Of a DNA stretch of 64,000 nt, positions 45,474 through 53,885 are shown one piece after another; positions within the stretch are counted from its first letter, which is position 1; each line of letters begins with the position of its first letter. The position numbers were made by a program, and so were the translations under genes. This DNA is from Shimia isoporae (GTDB taxonomy: Bacteria > Pseudomonadota > Alphaproteobacteria > Rhodobacterales > Rhodobacteraceae): the NCBI RefSeq assembly GCF_004346865.1, contig NZ_SMGR01000004.1, positions 186,001-250,000 on the forward strand, in the 5' to 3' direction. The notes beneath the pieces are model-generated. The model was not told where the DNA came from. It did no database searches and worked only from the letters and a program-made list of their open reading frames with translations.

Positions 45474-46331
45474 TCACGCACCCGCGCGCGCAGATTCATA
45501 GGCAAGCAGCGCGCGTTTAACAGGGAGTCCCCAATGGTAGCCACCTAGACCTCCTGATTTGCGCATTGCGCGGTGGCAGGGGATCAACCAGCTTACTGGA
45601 TTTCGACCAACGGCTGTTCCAACTGCGCGTACGGCGCGGGGATTGCCAATTGCGCGGGCGATTTCGGAATAGGTCGTGACTTCGCCAGAAGGAATACGCA
45701 TTAGCGCCTCCCAGACCTTGATCTGCAAGCTGGTGCCGATCATGTAAACCGGCACCTTATCAAGGTCACCGGACTCTGCCTGAAATGCAGCCAAGACCCA
45801 CGGGCGCAGAAACATCGGGTCTTCGACAAAATTTGCCCTCGGCCAACGCGAGGCCAAATCTTCCATGGTCGCCTCTTCTCCGAGTTCTGAAGCAAAGCCG
45901 ATGGCGCAAAGACCTTTGTCCGTTCCCATCACCAGTGCGAGACCAAAGGGGCTGTCAAACCATCCCCAGAAGATCGTCAACCCGTCTCCCTGCCGGGCGT
46001 ATTCTCCGGGGCTCATAGACTCCCACCGCAAGAACAGGTCATGAAGCCGGCCCGATCCGGAAAGACCCACGGATCCGGCAGTTTCGAGCGTGGTGAAGTG
46101 TTCTCGAAGAAGCGCTTTGGCATGCCCGAGCGTGAGATACTGTTGGAATTTCTTCGGACTTACACCGCTCCATTTTGTGAAAAGCCGCTGGAAGTGCGCT
46201 GGACTCATGCCCATTTGAGCCGCCAGATCGTCCAGCGACAATACTTCGCCGCCTTTGGCGCTGTGCGCATCTATCAGTTCGATTGCGCGGCGCATGACGT
46301 TGTAGTGATAGCCTTCGCTCATGTCGTTCAT
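45474..46331 (-). CDS. Ada-like O6-methylguanine-DNA methyltransferase with AraC-type HTH
   Basis: A 285-residue fusion. The AraC-type HTH region is at about 10-105 (LDDLAAQMGMSPAHFQRLF, SPKKFQQYLTLGHA), and the methyltransferase domain at 115-285 contains the acceptor PCHR and IGNPRAVRAVGTAVGRNP. It lacks the N-terminal zinc-binding Ada domain, so it cannot sense methyl-phosphotriesters in the E. coli way. AAGGAG precedes the ATG. Divergent to the TetR gene across a 140-base region with an obvious operator. Function: direct repair of O6-methylguanine, with possible self-regulation. Confidence 0.88.
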   Translation of the reverse strand: MNDMSEGYHYNVMRRAIELIDAHSAKGGEVLSLDDLAAQMGMSPAHFQRLFTKWSGVSPKKFQQYLTLGHAKALLREHFTTLETAGSVGLSGSGRLHDLFLRWESMSPGEYARQGDGLTIFWGWFDSPFGLALVMGTDKGLCAIGFASELGEEATMEDLASRWPRANFVEDPMFLRPWVLAAFQAESGDLDKVPVYMIGTSLQIKVWEALMRIPSGEVTTYSEIARAIGNPRAVRAVGTAVGRNPVSWLIPCHRAMRKSGGLGGYHWGLPVKRALLAYESARAGA

Positions 46332-46416
46332 GGCACGTCTCCTTTGGTAGCAAACTACGCCGAGGCCTTGCGTCTATCGACCCGAAACGTGCGGAATTTT
46401 CAGAATATACATTGAA

Positions 46417-46442
46417 GTCTCAAATGAGACACCTATGTCTCA
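46417..46442. promoter_or_regulatory. Likely TetR operator with overlapping dyads
   Basis: Three half-sites are visible: GTCTCA-AA-TGAGAC (46417-46430) and TGAGACA-CCTA-TGTCTCA (46425-46442), sharing the central half-site. They lie 30-55 bases before the TetR ATG, next to an ATATACAT -10-like box at 46404-46412. This is a typical location and geometry for autoregulation by the TetR protein encoded beside it. The site may also affect the divergent Ada-like gene. Confidence 0.65.
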
Positions 46443-46471
46443 TTCGGTGAGAAACCTGATTGGAGGGTTTG

Positions 46472-47017
46472 ATGATTGAAAAGACGATAGAGGCCATTCT
46501 AGAGGCCGCGTTTTCTGTTTTTGAGGAAACGCCCACAGCAACTTTGGCAGATGTTGCCGCGAGAGCTGGTGTGGGTCGAGCAACTCTGCACCGTCATTTC
46601 AGCGGTCGCGAGGAGCTGATGTCGGCCTTGGCTGTTCAGGCAATGCGCGATCTGGACAAGGTTTTTGAGGAGGCCACGACAGAAGCGGAATCCTATACGG
46701 ATGCCTTGCGCCTTGGGTTGGCAGCGATGATCCCGCTGGCCAGCCGGGCGCACTTTCTGGAAGACTGGACGTCGGCTGAAACCCCGGAACTGATCGCCGA
46801 GGCTGACCGGCAGAAAGCTGAAATGATCCATGCGATTGATCAAGCCAAATCCGAAGGAGGGTTTGCGCCCGAAGTTCCCAGCGCATGGATCGCTGAAAGT
46901 TTTGACGCTCTTCTTTACGCTGCCTGGGAGATGGTCAAAGCAGATGAAGCGACAGCAAAACAGGCCGCCGATTTGGCGTGGCGCACACTGACAAACGGAG
47001 TAGGAGGCACAAAATGA
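46472..47017 (+). CDS. TetR-family transcriptional regulator
   Basis: A 181-residue repressor. The N-terminal HTH is clear (TIEAILEAAFSVFEE, VAARAGVGRATLHRHFSGREEL), followed by an all-helical ligand-binding domain. A GGAGGG precedes the ATG at 46472; the upstream TTG is rejected. The stop overlaps the desaturase-like start (ATGA), so they form an operon. The dyads at 46417-46442 are its likely operator. The ligand is not known; a sterol- or fatty-acid-related effector fits the co-transcribed gene. Confidence 0.87.
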   Translation: MIEKTIEAILEAAFSVFEETPTATLADVAARAGVGRATLHRHFSGREELMSALAVQAMRDLDKVFEEATTEAESYTDALRLGLAAMIPLASRAHFLEDWTSAETPELIAEADRQKAEMIHAIDQAKSEGGFAPEVPSAWIAESFDALLYAAWEMVKADEATAKQAADLAWRTLTNGVGGTK

Positions 47018-47862
47018 ATCCGGAAGCATTCATCGGACTTGCAGAAGAAATCGATGGCGTTTTCTTTCTGATTGGTGCCGCCATTCTACTGATCGAAATC
47101 GCAGAAGCTTGGTTCAAAGGTTCTCTCAAGGGCAAAACACTTCTTGAGATGATCGCTAGTGCGAGCACACAAATTCCCTACCTCTTGCTTGAAGTGACGC
47201 TGATGACCGCAGCTTACGCAGCGCTTTATGTGGTTAGCTTCGAACTTGTGCCCTGGTCGATTCCCACGGCCTGGCCTTGGTTGCTGGTAGCGCTGTTGGT
47301 GGCGGATTTCACTTATTACTGGGAACATAGGATCGCCCATCAGGTGCGGCTCCTTTGGACCCAGCATGCAGTGCATCACTCAAGTCGCGACTACAATATC
47401 GTGACGGCAGTCCGGTTCGGGCCTCTGGAAAGCGTTTGGTCGCTCATCATGCATGTACCGATGGTGCTGGTCGGTTTCAGTCCGGATGTGGTGCTTGGCT
47501 CGATTATTGTGGTGCTTGCCTATCAGACTTGGCTCCACACCGAACTGATCGGCAAATTGGGTCCAGTGGAGTGGATTCTGAATACGCCAAGCCATCATCG
47601 TGTTCATCACGGATGTGACGCAAAGTACTTGGACAAGAACTATGCTGGCATCCTCATCATCTGGGACCGCATGTTCGGCAGTTTTCAGGTTGAGGAAGAG
47701 CGCCCGCGCTATGGATTGACCACAGATTTCGATAGTCAAAATCCGGTCAAGGTCTGGTTCAGTGAAATACCGGGTCTGGTGCGTGACATTCGGAACGCCA
47801 AAGATGGCAAAGAACTGCGGGGGCGTTTGTTTGGCCCTCCCGGGTGGAAGCCGGACGCCTGA
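47014..47862 (+). CDS. Sterol desaturase/fatty acid hydroxylase-family membrane enzyme
   Basis: A 282-residue di-iron membrane oxygenase. Histidine boxes are present: HRIAHQ, HAVHHSS and HRVHHG, with several hydrophobic segments around residues 15-35, 55-80, 85-105 and 140-160. The family hydroxylates or desaturates sterols, carotenoids or fatty acids. The start at 47014 is fixed by TGA/ATG overlap with the TetR gene and an AGGAGG site. Prokaryotic members are not usually sterol enzymes, so the substrate is best left open. Confidence 0.85.
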   Translation: MNPEAFIGLAEEIDGVFFLIGAAILLIEIAEAWFKGSLKGKTLLEMIASASTQIPYLLLEVTLMTAAYAALYVVSFELVPWSIPTAWPWLLVALLVADFTYYWEHRIAHQVRLLWTQHAVHHSSRDYNIVTAVRFGPLESVWSLIMHVPMVLVGFSPDVVLGSIIVVLAYQTWLHTELIGKLGPVEWILNTPSHHRVHHGCDAKYLDKNYAGILIIWDRMFGSFQVEEERPRYGLTTDFDSQNPVKVWFSEIPGLVRDIRNAKDGKELRGRLFGPPGWKPDA

Positions 47863-47882
47863 GTATTCACAAAATCCTCAGG

Positions 47883-47914
47883 GGGCGCGTCTTGCGAACA
47901 GGCGCGCCCTTTTT
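47883..47914 (+). terminator. Rho-independent terminator after the TetR-desaturase operon
   Basis: A perfect 7-bp stem (GGGCGCG with CGCGCCC) and a TTTTT run on the plus strand, 20 bases after the desaturase-like stop. Confidence 0.9.
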
Positions 47915-47938
47915 ATATGAAAGCGCACGGAACAGTGC

Positions 47939-48739
47939 ATGTCGCAGCAACAGGAAAAATTCATGAGCCTACGGGACAAACTAGGGGCGTTCATTGATCG
48001 CCCTGCATTTCGCAATGCCATCCTTGGCGTGATCCTGTTCAACGCGATTATTCTGGGACTGGAAACTTCGAAGCCTCTGATGGCTTCCATAGGACCAGTT
48101 CTGATTTTTCTCGACACACTGTGTCTCGCAATTTTTGTACTCGAAATCTTAGCCAAGCTTTTTGTGCAGCGCGCGAGGTTTTTCCGTGACGGCTGGAACC
48201 TGTTCGATTTTGTGATCGTTGGCATCGCTCTGGTGCCGGCAGCTCAGGGGCTTGCAGTATTGCGTGCGCTGAGAATTCTTCGCCTATTGCGGGTGGTTTC
48301 AGTTGCACCCTCTTTGCGACGTGTGATCGAAGGTCTTTTGAACGCGTTGCCCGGCATGGGGTCCGTGTTTCTGTTGATGGCCCTCGTTTTCTACATCGGT
48401 GCTGTCATGGCCACGAAGCTGTTTGGAACAGCGTTCCCCGACTGGTTTGGTACGCTGGGCAAGTCCGGCTATTCGCTCTTCCAGATCATGACGTTGGAAA
48501 GCTGGTCAATGGGTATCGTGCGCCCGGTCATGGAAGTCTTCCCGTTTGCCTGGATGTTCTTTGTGCCGTTTATCTTGCTGACGACATTCGTCGTTCTGAA
48601 TCTTGTTGTCGGTCTTGTCGTTAACTCGATGCAAGATGCCCACCATGTCGAAGCGGAAGAAGAGACCGGCAATTATCGTGACGAGGTACTTACGCGCCTC
48701 GATAAGATTGAGGGAATGCTCAAAGACCAGAGCAAATAA
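47939..48739 (+). CDS. Voltage-gated sodium channel, NaChBac type
   Basis: A 266-residue six-helix channel. S4 carries Arg every third residue (ALRILRLLRVV, near 105-115), and the pore filter reads TLESWSM, the same TLESW signature as NaChBac and NavAb, giving Na selectivity. After S6 the C-terminus (EEETGNYRDEVLTRLDKIEGMLK) has a heptad-like pattern expected to form the four-helix coiled coil. Starts at ATG 47939 or 47963 (the latter has AGGA nearer). Marine Rhodobacteraceae are known sources of such channels. It is transcribed as its own unit right after a terminator. Confidence 0.92.
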   Translation: MSQQQEKFMSLRDKLGAFIDRPAFRNAILGVILFNAIILGLETSKPLMASIGPVLIFLDTLCLAIFVLEILAKLFVQRARFFRDGWNLFDFVIVGIALVPAAQGLAVLRALRILRLLRVVSVAPSLRRVIEGLLNALPGMGSVFLLMALVFYIGAVMATKLFGTAFPDWFGTLGKSGYSLFQIMTLESWSMGIVRPVMEVFPFAWMFFVPFILLTTFVVLNLVVGLVVNSMQDAHHVEAEEETGNYRDEVLTRLDKIEGMLKDQSK

Positions 48740-48806
48740 CGGTCCTCGCCTTTGGTCATGGGAACCATTGGTTGCGTGAAGGGGCTGCGCGTGGTTAGAA
48801 CCTGCC

Positions 48807-49451
48807 ATGGCAAAGCAACTTGATTACCACACGATCCGGGAAATTTTCACCCGGTTTGAGGCAGCAGAAGCCGAACCAAAGGGCGAACTGGACCATGTCA
48901 ACGTTTACACGTTGGTGGTGGCCGTTGCCTTGTCGGCACAAGCGACGGATGCGGGCGTAAACCGAGCCACCAAAGACCTTTTCAAGGTTGCCGACACGCC
49001 GCAGAAGATGCTGGACCTTGGCGAAGAGCAGTTGATCGAGCACATCAAAACGATTGGGCTGTTCAGAAACAAAGCCAAAAACGTGATGAAGCTTTCGAAA
49101 ATCCTAGTGGACCAATACGGCGGTGAGGTTCCGAACTCCCGTGCGGCCCTCGAAAGTTTACCTGGAGTAGGCCGCAAAACAGCCAACGTTGTATTGAATA
49201 TGTGGTGGCGCTATCCAGCGCAGGCCGTCGACACCCATATCTATCGGTTTGGAAACCGCTCGGGTGTTTGCCCTGGCAAGGATGTTGTCGCTGTAGAACG
49301 CGCGATTGAAGACAACATTCCGGTAGACTTCCAGTTGCACGCGCATCATTGGATGATTTTGCACGGCCGCTATGTATGTAAGGCGCGCAAGCCGATGTGC
49401 GGTAACTGCCTAATTCGCGATCTCTGTCAGTTCGAGGACAAGAACCTATGA
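48807..49451 (+). CDS. nth: Endonuclease III
   Basis: A base-excision repair glycosylase/AP lyase for oxidised pyrimidines. The helix-hairpin-helix LPGVGRKTANVVLN holds the catalytic Lys, VDTHIYRFGNR has the catalytic Asp, and the C-terminal iron-sulfur cysteines follow the C-x6-C-x2-C-x5-C pattern (CKARKPMCGNCLIRDLC). At 214 residues it is standard length. Its stop overlaps the PfkB-family gene start by four bases, so the pair is co-translated. Confidence 0.95.
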   Translation: MAKQLDYHTIREIFTRFEAAEAEPKGELDHVNVYTLVVAVALSAQATDAGVNRATKDLFKVADTPQKMLDLGEEQLIEHIKTIGLFRNKAKNVMKLSKILVDQYGGEVPNSRAALESLPGVGRKTANVVLNMWWRYPAQAVDTHIYRFGNRSGVCPGKDVVAVERAIEDNIPVDFQLHAHHWMILHGRYVCKARKPMCGNCLIRDLCQFEDKNL

Positions 49452-50434
49452 AACAATATCAGGTTGTCGGTATCGGCAACGCAATCGTCGACGTAATCAG
49501 CCAATCTGATGACAGCTTTCTGGATCTGATGGGGATTCAGAAAGGCATCATGCAGCTTGTCGAAAAAGAACGCGGCGAAATGCTCTACGGTGCCATGACC
49601 AACCGCACGCAGGCGCCGGGTGGCTCCGTGGCAAACACATTGGCGGGTCTTGGGGCGCTCGGATTGACCACGGCTTTTATCGGTCGGGTACATGATGATG
49701 CTCTCGGCCAGTTTTACGCAAATGAAATGCAGGCGGACGGCACGGATTTCGTGAACCCTCCGGTGGCAGGAGGCGATCTCCCGACGTCGCGTTCCATGAT
49801 TTTCGTCAGCCCGGACGGAGAGCGTTCCATGAACACCTATCTCGGGATTTCCTCCGAGGTTGGGCCTGACGATGTTTCGGACGACGTTGCCGGACAGGCA
49901 CAACTGCTGTTCCTTGAAGGGTATCTCTATGACAAGCCCAAGGGCAAAGAGGCCTTTGAGCGCGCCGCCAAACTGTGCCGAGATGGGGGTGGTAAGGCCG
50001 GCATCGCGCTTTCGGACCCTTTCTGTGTAGAGCGGCACCGAGACGACTTCCGCCGATTGGTCAAGGAACTCGACTTTGTGATCGGCAACGAACATGAGTG
50101 GTCTTCACTCTATCAGACTGACCTCAGCTCTGCCCTTGAGCAAGCTGCGCAGGACGCTGGAATGGTGGTTTGCACGCGATCGGGCAAGGACGTCGTATTG
50201 CTTTCCGGTGATGAAGAGGCAACCGTTGCCGTGAACGAAATTGTTCCGGTAGATGCGACGGGCGCGGGCGATCAGTTCGCTTGCGGGTTCCTTTATGGCG
50301 TTGCGACTGGCCAAAGCTTGGAAGTTTCTGGCCGGATGGGCTGCATTGCTGCTGCAGAGGTGATCAGCCACTACGGCGCGCGCCCCGAGATCGACGTCAA
50401 AGAACTTTTCCGCAAGGAAGGTCTATTGGGCTGA
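49448..50434 (+). CDS. PfkB-family carbohydrate/adenosine kinase
   Basis: A ribokinase-fold kinase of 328 residues. The C-terminal signature DATGAGDQFACGF contains the catalytic Asp, and the N-terminal GNAIVDVISQSDDSF and TQAPGGSVANTLAGLGALG match the adenosine kinase subgroup rather than PfkB or RbsK. Substrate could be adenosine or a related nucleoside; the family label is safer than a specific reaction. It follows nth with a four-base overlap and ends at a strong terminator. Confidence 0.85.
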   Translation: MKQYQVVGIGNAIVDVISQSDDSFLDLMGIQKGIMQLVEKERGEMLYGAMTNRTQAPGGSVANTLAGLGALGLTTAFIGRVHDDALGQFYANEMQADGTDFVNPPVAGGDLPTSRSMIFVSPDGERSMNTYLGISSEVGPDDVSDDVAGQAQLLFLEGYLYDKPKGKEAFERAAKLCRDGGGKAGIALSDPFCVERHRDDFRRLVKELDFVIGNEHEWSSLYQTDLSSALEQAAQDAGMVVCTRSGKDVVLLSGDEEATVAVNEIVPVDATGAGDQFACGFLYGVATGQSLEVSGRMGCIAAAEVISHYGARPEIDVKELFRKEGLLG

Positions 50435-50443
50435 CCGGAAATC

Positions 50444-50475
50444 CGGCACCCCCACCTTAAGGGGGTGCCGATTTT
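50444..50475. terminator. Strong terminator after the PfkB-family gene
   Basis: A perfect 10-bp stem (CGGCACCCCC with GGGGGTGCCG, seven-base loop) followed on the plus strand by ATTTTCTTCT. The convergent glycosyltransferase gene ends 27 bases further on, so the hairpin may serve both. Confidence 0.9.
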
Positions 50476-50501
50476 CTTCTGGGGCTGACGGATCTGACGG
50501 A

Positions 50502-52079
50502 TCAGTCAGCGAACAGGTAATCCGTCCGTGCGATCCGTTCGGCCACGTCTTCAGGCACGTGCAGGAATTGTGCGATGGCGGGTACATAGTCTTCAATCTC
50601 GTCCGACTGTCGCATGATGTTCAGGTTTTCGAATTCCGCATCACGGATACGGTCGCTTTCGTTCACAATGTCACGCCGAATAGTCGGAAGCAGTCGCTCG
50701 AGCGTGTCTTGTGGGGTCTGCTCCCCTGCAAGACCGATCCGCATGGAGTGTCCAGTCAGATATTCGTCGGTGAATTCGCACTGAATTTCGAGCATTCTGG
50801 TGGTCGACCGATCGCCAAAGAAATCCTGCATAAGGTCCATTGCTGATGGGTCAAGGCACACAACCAAACGGTTTGTGTCATAATAATCAAACAGCATCCG
50901 CATCAAAGCTCTGCGGTGGCGCGTACGTTTGCCCAATGTCGATTGGATGCCCCCGAGATCGGGGAGGGGTGTGCCTTCTTCGTTGAAAAGATAGGCAATT
51001 GTCGGGATGTCGGTTTCCTGACCGATTTTTTCCAGCAAACGCTTGGCTACGTGCCACTTCTTGCACACAAGAAGCATCAATTCGCGATCCCGACCCAAGG
51101 AGCTTTCAGTCTCCCAGAAACGGCTCGCAAACCGCTTTCCAACGCGGCCACGCCCGGTGAGGAATTTGAACAGGCTTGGACCTTCTGCCGAGATCTGAAA
51201 GTCCACACCCGTTTCGGCATAGAGCGCTCCGAGCCGTTCTTTGAGTTCTATAGCCTCAGGACTGATCTTTCGCGCGAACAGGTAGTCCTGCGTCAGCAAC
51301 AGATCGTAGTGGTCGTTGTAAAAGGTGAGCGGCATACCATAGTCACTGAACATCAGAAAAGTCAGGGTGCGCGTACGGATTTCTGTTGCGGGCACCAAAT
51401 GGCGGACGATCGTCTGGAAGAAGGTTTCGTCCGGAATCCATGTTGTTCGGAAGAACCGCATGACGTCTTTGCGCTGTTTGGTGAAGTGCAGAACGGCTTC
51501 AATCGTCTGGCGGCGCAAGCACCACCACTGGCTGCCGATCATAACTTGAATGTCGGCGGGAATTTCGCGGGTCAATCCAAGCCGGCGTTGCAGCTTGAAG
51601 GATGTGTAGAACCGCCACTTTTGTGTCCGCTCATTGAAGAAATGGCGGTAAATCAGCCGCTCTCCCTTCATGCCCGTCTTGATCCAGTCGCTTTCGAAGT
51701 AGTCGAAGCTCTCGATGAAATCGACGTCGTTGTCGTCCAGAAACTTATGAATGTATTCCGACGACTTGATCACCATGCAGTCGCCGGAGACCATGTAAAA
51801 ATGGGTCGCGCGAGGAAATTTCTCGACGGCGGTTTCCACCGCATACAGCGTGGCTTCGACCAGCGACCATTCTCCCCAGCCGCATTTGATGCGTTTGTGG
51901 GCGAAGGCGACGTTGGGGTTTTTCCCAAGTGCAGTGGTGATCTGCTTGTAGTGTTCCGGATTGGCGCGGGCGTCGAAGTGGATCGAGATATAGTCGCCTG
52001 TTGCGGTCAGGCTTTCGGCCTGCTTGATGATCGCCTCAGGGTCCTTGTGGCACAGCAAAATATACGCAATTCGTGCCAT
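50502..52079 (-). CDS. Core-2-type glycosyltransferase paralogue with long C-terminal extension
   Basis: A 525-residue protein with the same two-part layout as the gene at 12298: N-terminal GT14-like half (ARIAYILLCHKDPEAII, CGWGEWSLVEAT near 65-76, MVSGDCMVIKS, GSQWWCLRR) and a roughly 250-residue extension. Similarity between the two copies includes the W-G-W/CGWGEW region and GSQWWCL. I start at the ATG at 52079, which aligns with the paralogue; the frame opens 14 codons earlier. It is divergent from a sulfotransferase, so the glycosyltransferase/sulfotransferase pairing seen in region 1 recurs. No signal peptide. Confidence 0.8.
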   Translation of the reverse strand: MARIAYILLCHKDPEAIIKQAESLTATGDYISIHFDARANPEHYKQITTALGKNPNVAFAHKRIKCGWGEWSLVEATLYAVETAVEKFPRATHFYMVSGDCMVIKSSEYIHKFLDDNDVDFIESFDYFESDWIKTGMKGERLIYRHFFNERTQKWRFYTSFKLQRRLGLTREIPADIQVMIGSQWWCLRRQTIEAVLHFTKQRKDVMRFFRTTWIPDETFFQTIVRHLVPATEIRTRTLTFLMFSDYGMPLTFYNDHYDLLLTQDYLFARKISPEAIELKERLGALYAETGVDFQISAEGPSLFKFLTGRGRVGKRFASRFWETESSLGRDRELMLLVCKKWHVAKRLLEKIGQETDIPTIAYLFNEEGTPLPDLGGIQSTLGKRTRHRRALMRMLFDYYDTNRLVVCLDPSAMDLMQDFFGDRSTTRMLEIQCEFTDEYLTGHSMRIGLAGEQTPQDTLERLLPTIRRDIVNESDRIRDAEFENLNIMRQSDEIEDYVPAIAQFLHVPEDVAERIARTDYLFAD

Positions 52080-52227
52080 AAACCTACGTGATCCCCACTT
52101 TGACGATAGTGTTTTATCCATTTAAAGATAAAGAAGCTTTGAATAAACAGGCTTTGTTGGGATTTTTTTTAGTTCTGACAGTCAACTACCGACGGTAAGA
52201 ACCGCGGCATGGCAGGAGGCGAGTGAT

Positions 52228-53046
52228 ATGGGTTTTCCGGGAACTTGGATGACAGAGAGCGAGAGCGTGGTCTATCGCGTGGTGCCAAAATGCGCCTGTT
52301 CAACCATCGGCCAGATCATGTTCTATTCGGATCATGGCCAGTTCTTTGACGGCGATATCCATGACGCTAAAGGGGGTATGCACAAGTGGGCGCTGGAAGA
52401 TAGCCACCAGCCGATCATCGACAACGTGCGTGATCACAAATCCTACGCGTTCACCTGTGTCCGTAACCCCTACACCCGTATTTTGTCGTCCTTCTTTGAC
52501 AAGATTTGCGGTATCCAGCGGAACGGCAAGCGTTACCGGGGCAACCTCGTCCCGATGTTGATTCAGAAATACGGGATCGAAGTGGGCGGTGATGATGGCA
52601 AACAGGATTTCGACCAGATCCAGAGTTTCCGTCGGTTTCTTCTGTTCGCGCGGGATACCATTCGGTGGCGCCGCCCTATGGACCCGGACATCCATTGGTC
52701 GGCCATGTCAGGCCACATTTCCACGTTCATCGTGAACGGTGGTCATTACGACCGGATTTTCTGGACCGAGCAATTCAACGAAGGCATGCAGGGTGTGCTG
52801 GACAACATCGAAACGCCTCATGCGGTCGATCTCACCTCGATCCCGCGGTTCAATGAAAGCGAAGGGCACGGCCCCAAGCGGGCTCACCCTGTCGAGGACT
52901 ATTTCGACGATCTTTCGATGCATCTCGTTTACGAAATCTACAAACGGGATTTTCAGTTGTTCAAATACGATTTTGAAAACCCTGGAAACAAGATGCCAAT
53001 CGGCGAGATTGATCTGGATGAAGTGCACGCCAAGCTCGGCGACTAA
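52228..53046 (+). CDS. Sulfotransferase family 2 protein
   Basis: A 272-residue PAPS-dependent carbohydrate sulfotransferase of the PF03567 group. The 5'-phosphosulfate loop is VPKCACSTIGQ (about 15-25) and the 3'-phosphate motif is CVRNPYTRILSSFFDK near 77-92. A strong AGGAGGCGAG precedes the ATG. It does not have a signal or membrane anchor, unlike Golgi relatives, so it acts in the cytoplasm on sugars or lipid-linked intermediates. It stands beside the Core-2-type glycosyltransferase and in front of two SDR genes. Confidence 0.85.
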   Translation: MGFPGTWMTESESVVYRVVPKCACSTIGQIMFYSDHGQFFDGDIHDAKGGMHKWALEDSHQPIIDNVRDHKSYAFTCVRNPYTRILSSFFDKICGIQRNGKRYRGNLVPMLIQKYGIEVGGDDGKQDFDQIQSFRRFLLFARDTIRWRRPMDPDIHWSAMSGHISTFIVNGGHYDRIFWTEQFNEGMQGVLDNIETPHAVDLTSIPRFNESEGHGPKRAHPVEDYFDDLSMHLVYEIYKRDFQLFKYDFENPGNKMPIGEIDLDEVHAKLGD

Positions 53047-53156
53047 CTAACAGGGCCGTTCTGTCTGGACTGTCGTGAAACGGCTTTTCCGGCGTCGATT
53101 TCTGCACAGTTGATCCTGACATCACGGCTAAGCTTCTCCTGAAGGGAGAGGCTATT

Positions 53157-53885
53157 ATGGCGAGTTTTCGAGGAAAAACAGCGCTGGTAACCGGCGCGGC
53201 AGGAGGGATCGGCCGCTCTATCGTGGCGCGACTTCAGGCAGAAGGCACGACTGTCATGGGGGTCGACCTCAGCGCGGCTGAAGCGGATCATAATGTAACT
53301 GGCGATTTGATGTGTGGCGACTTTTGCAATGGCCTACCTGAACACGCCGTCACCACGATGGGACGCCTTGATTTTCTTGTGAACAACGCGGGTATCATCA
53401 CACGTGGGAAGATCACCGAGGCGACGGATGAGGATTTCGCACGCTCGATGGCGATCAATGTTGAGGCACCCTTTCGACTTTGTCGCGCAGCAATACCTTT
53501 GATGGCTGATGCAGGTGGGGGAGCAATTGTGAATGTCGCATCGTGCTGGGGCGTGCATCCTGGCCCCAATCACCCGATTTACGTGAGTTCCAAGGCAGCA
53601 GTGGCCTCTTTGACTCAATGCCTTGGTATGGATCATGCGCATCAAGGCATCAGAGTGAATGCGGTTTGCCCGAATGAGGTTAACACGCCAATGATCCGCA
53701 CCGGGTTTGCGACTCGCGGCCTCGATCCGGAAAAAGCCATAGAAGACCTCAACGCCTCGGTGCCTTTAGGAAGGATCGCAGAGCCCGATGACATTGCGGA
53801 TGTCGTCCTGTTTCTGGTCAGCGATCAGGCAAGGTATATGTGTGGTGCTTTGCTCGAGGTGAACGGAGGAAAGCCGGTTCAATGA
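53157..53885 (+). CDS. Short-chain dehydrogenase/reductase
   Basis: A classical SDR of 242 residues. The dinucleotide site is TGAAGGIG (13-20), the NNAG motif is present, and the catalytic Ser, Tyr and Lys are in NVASCWG and YVSSK. GGGAGAG precedes the ATG. It is translationally coupled to the next SDR (ATGA at 53882). Pairs like this often act on sugar or polyol intermediates, and the sulfotransferase upstream favours a glycan-related substrate, but the reaction is not deducible. Confidence 0.85.
   Translation: MASFRGKTALVTGAAGGIGRSIVARLQAEGTTVMGVDLSAAEADHNVTGDLMCGDFCNGLPEHAVTTMGRLDFLVNNAGIITRGKITEATDEDFARSMAINVEAPFRLCRAAIPLMADAGGGAIVNVASCWGVHPGPNHPIYVSSKAAVASLTQCLGMDHAHQGIRVNAVCPNEVNTPMIRTGFATRGLDPEKAIEDLNASVPLGRIAEPDDIADVVLFLVSDQARYMCGALLEVNGGKPVQ

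Noticed and set aside
50916-52091. 391-codon open frame opposite the Core-2-type enzyme
   Set aside because: Antisense to a gene with recognisable GT motifs and a paralogue elsewhere in the window.
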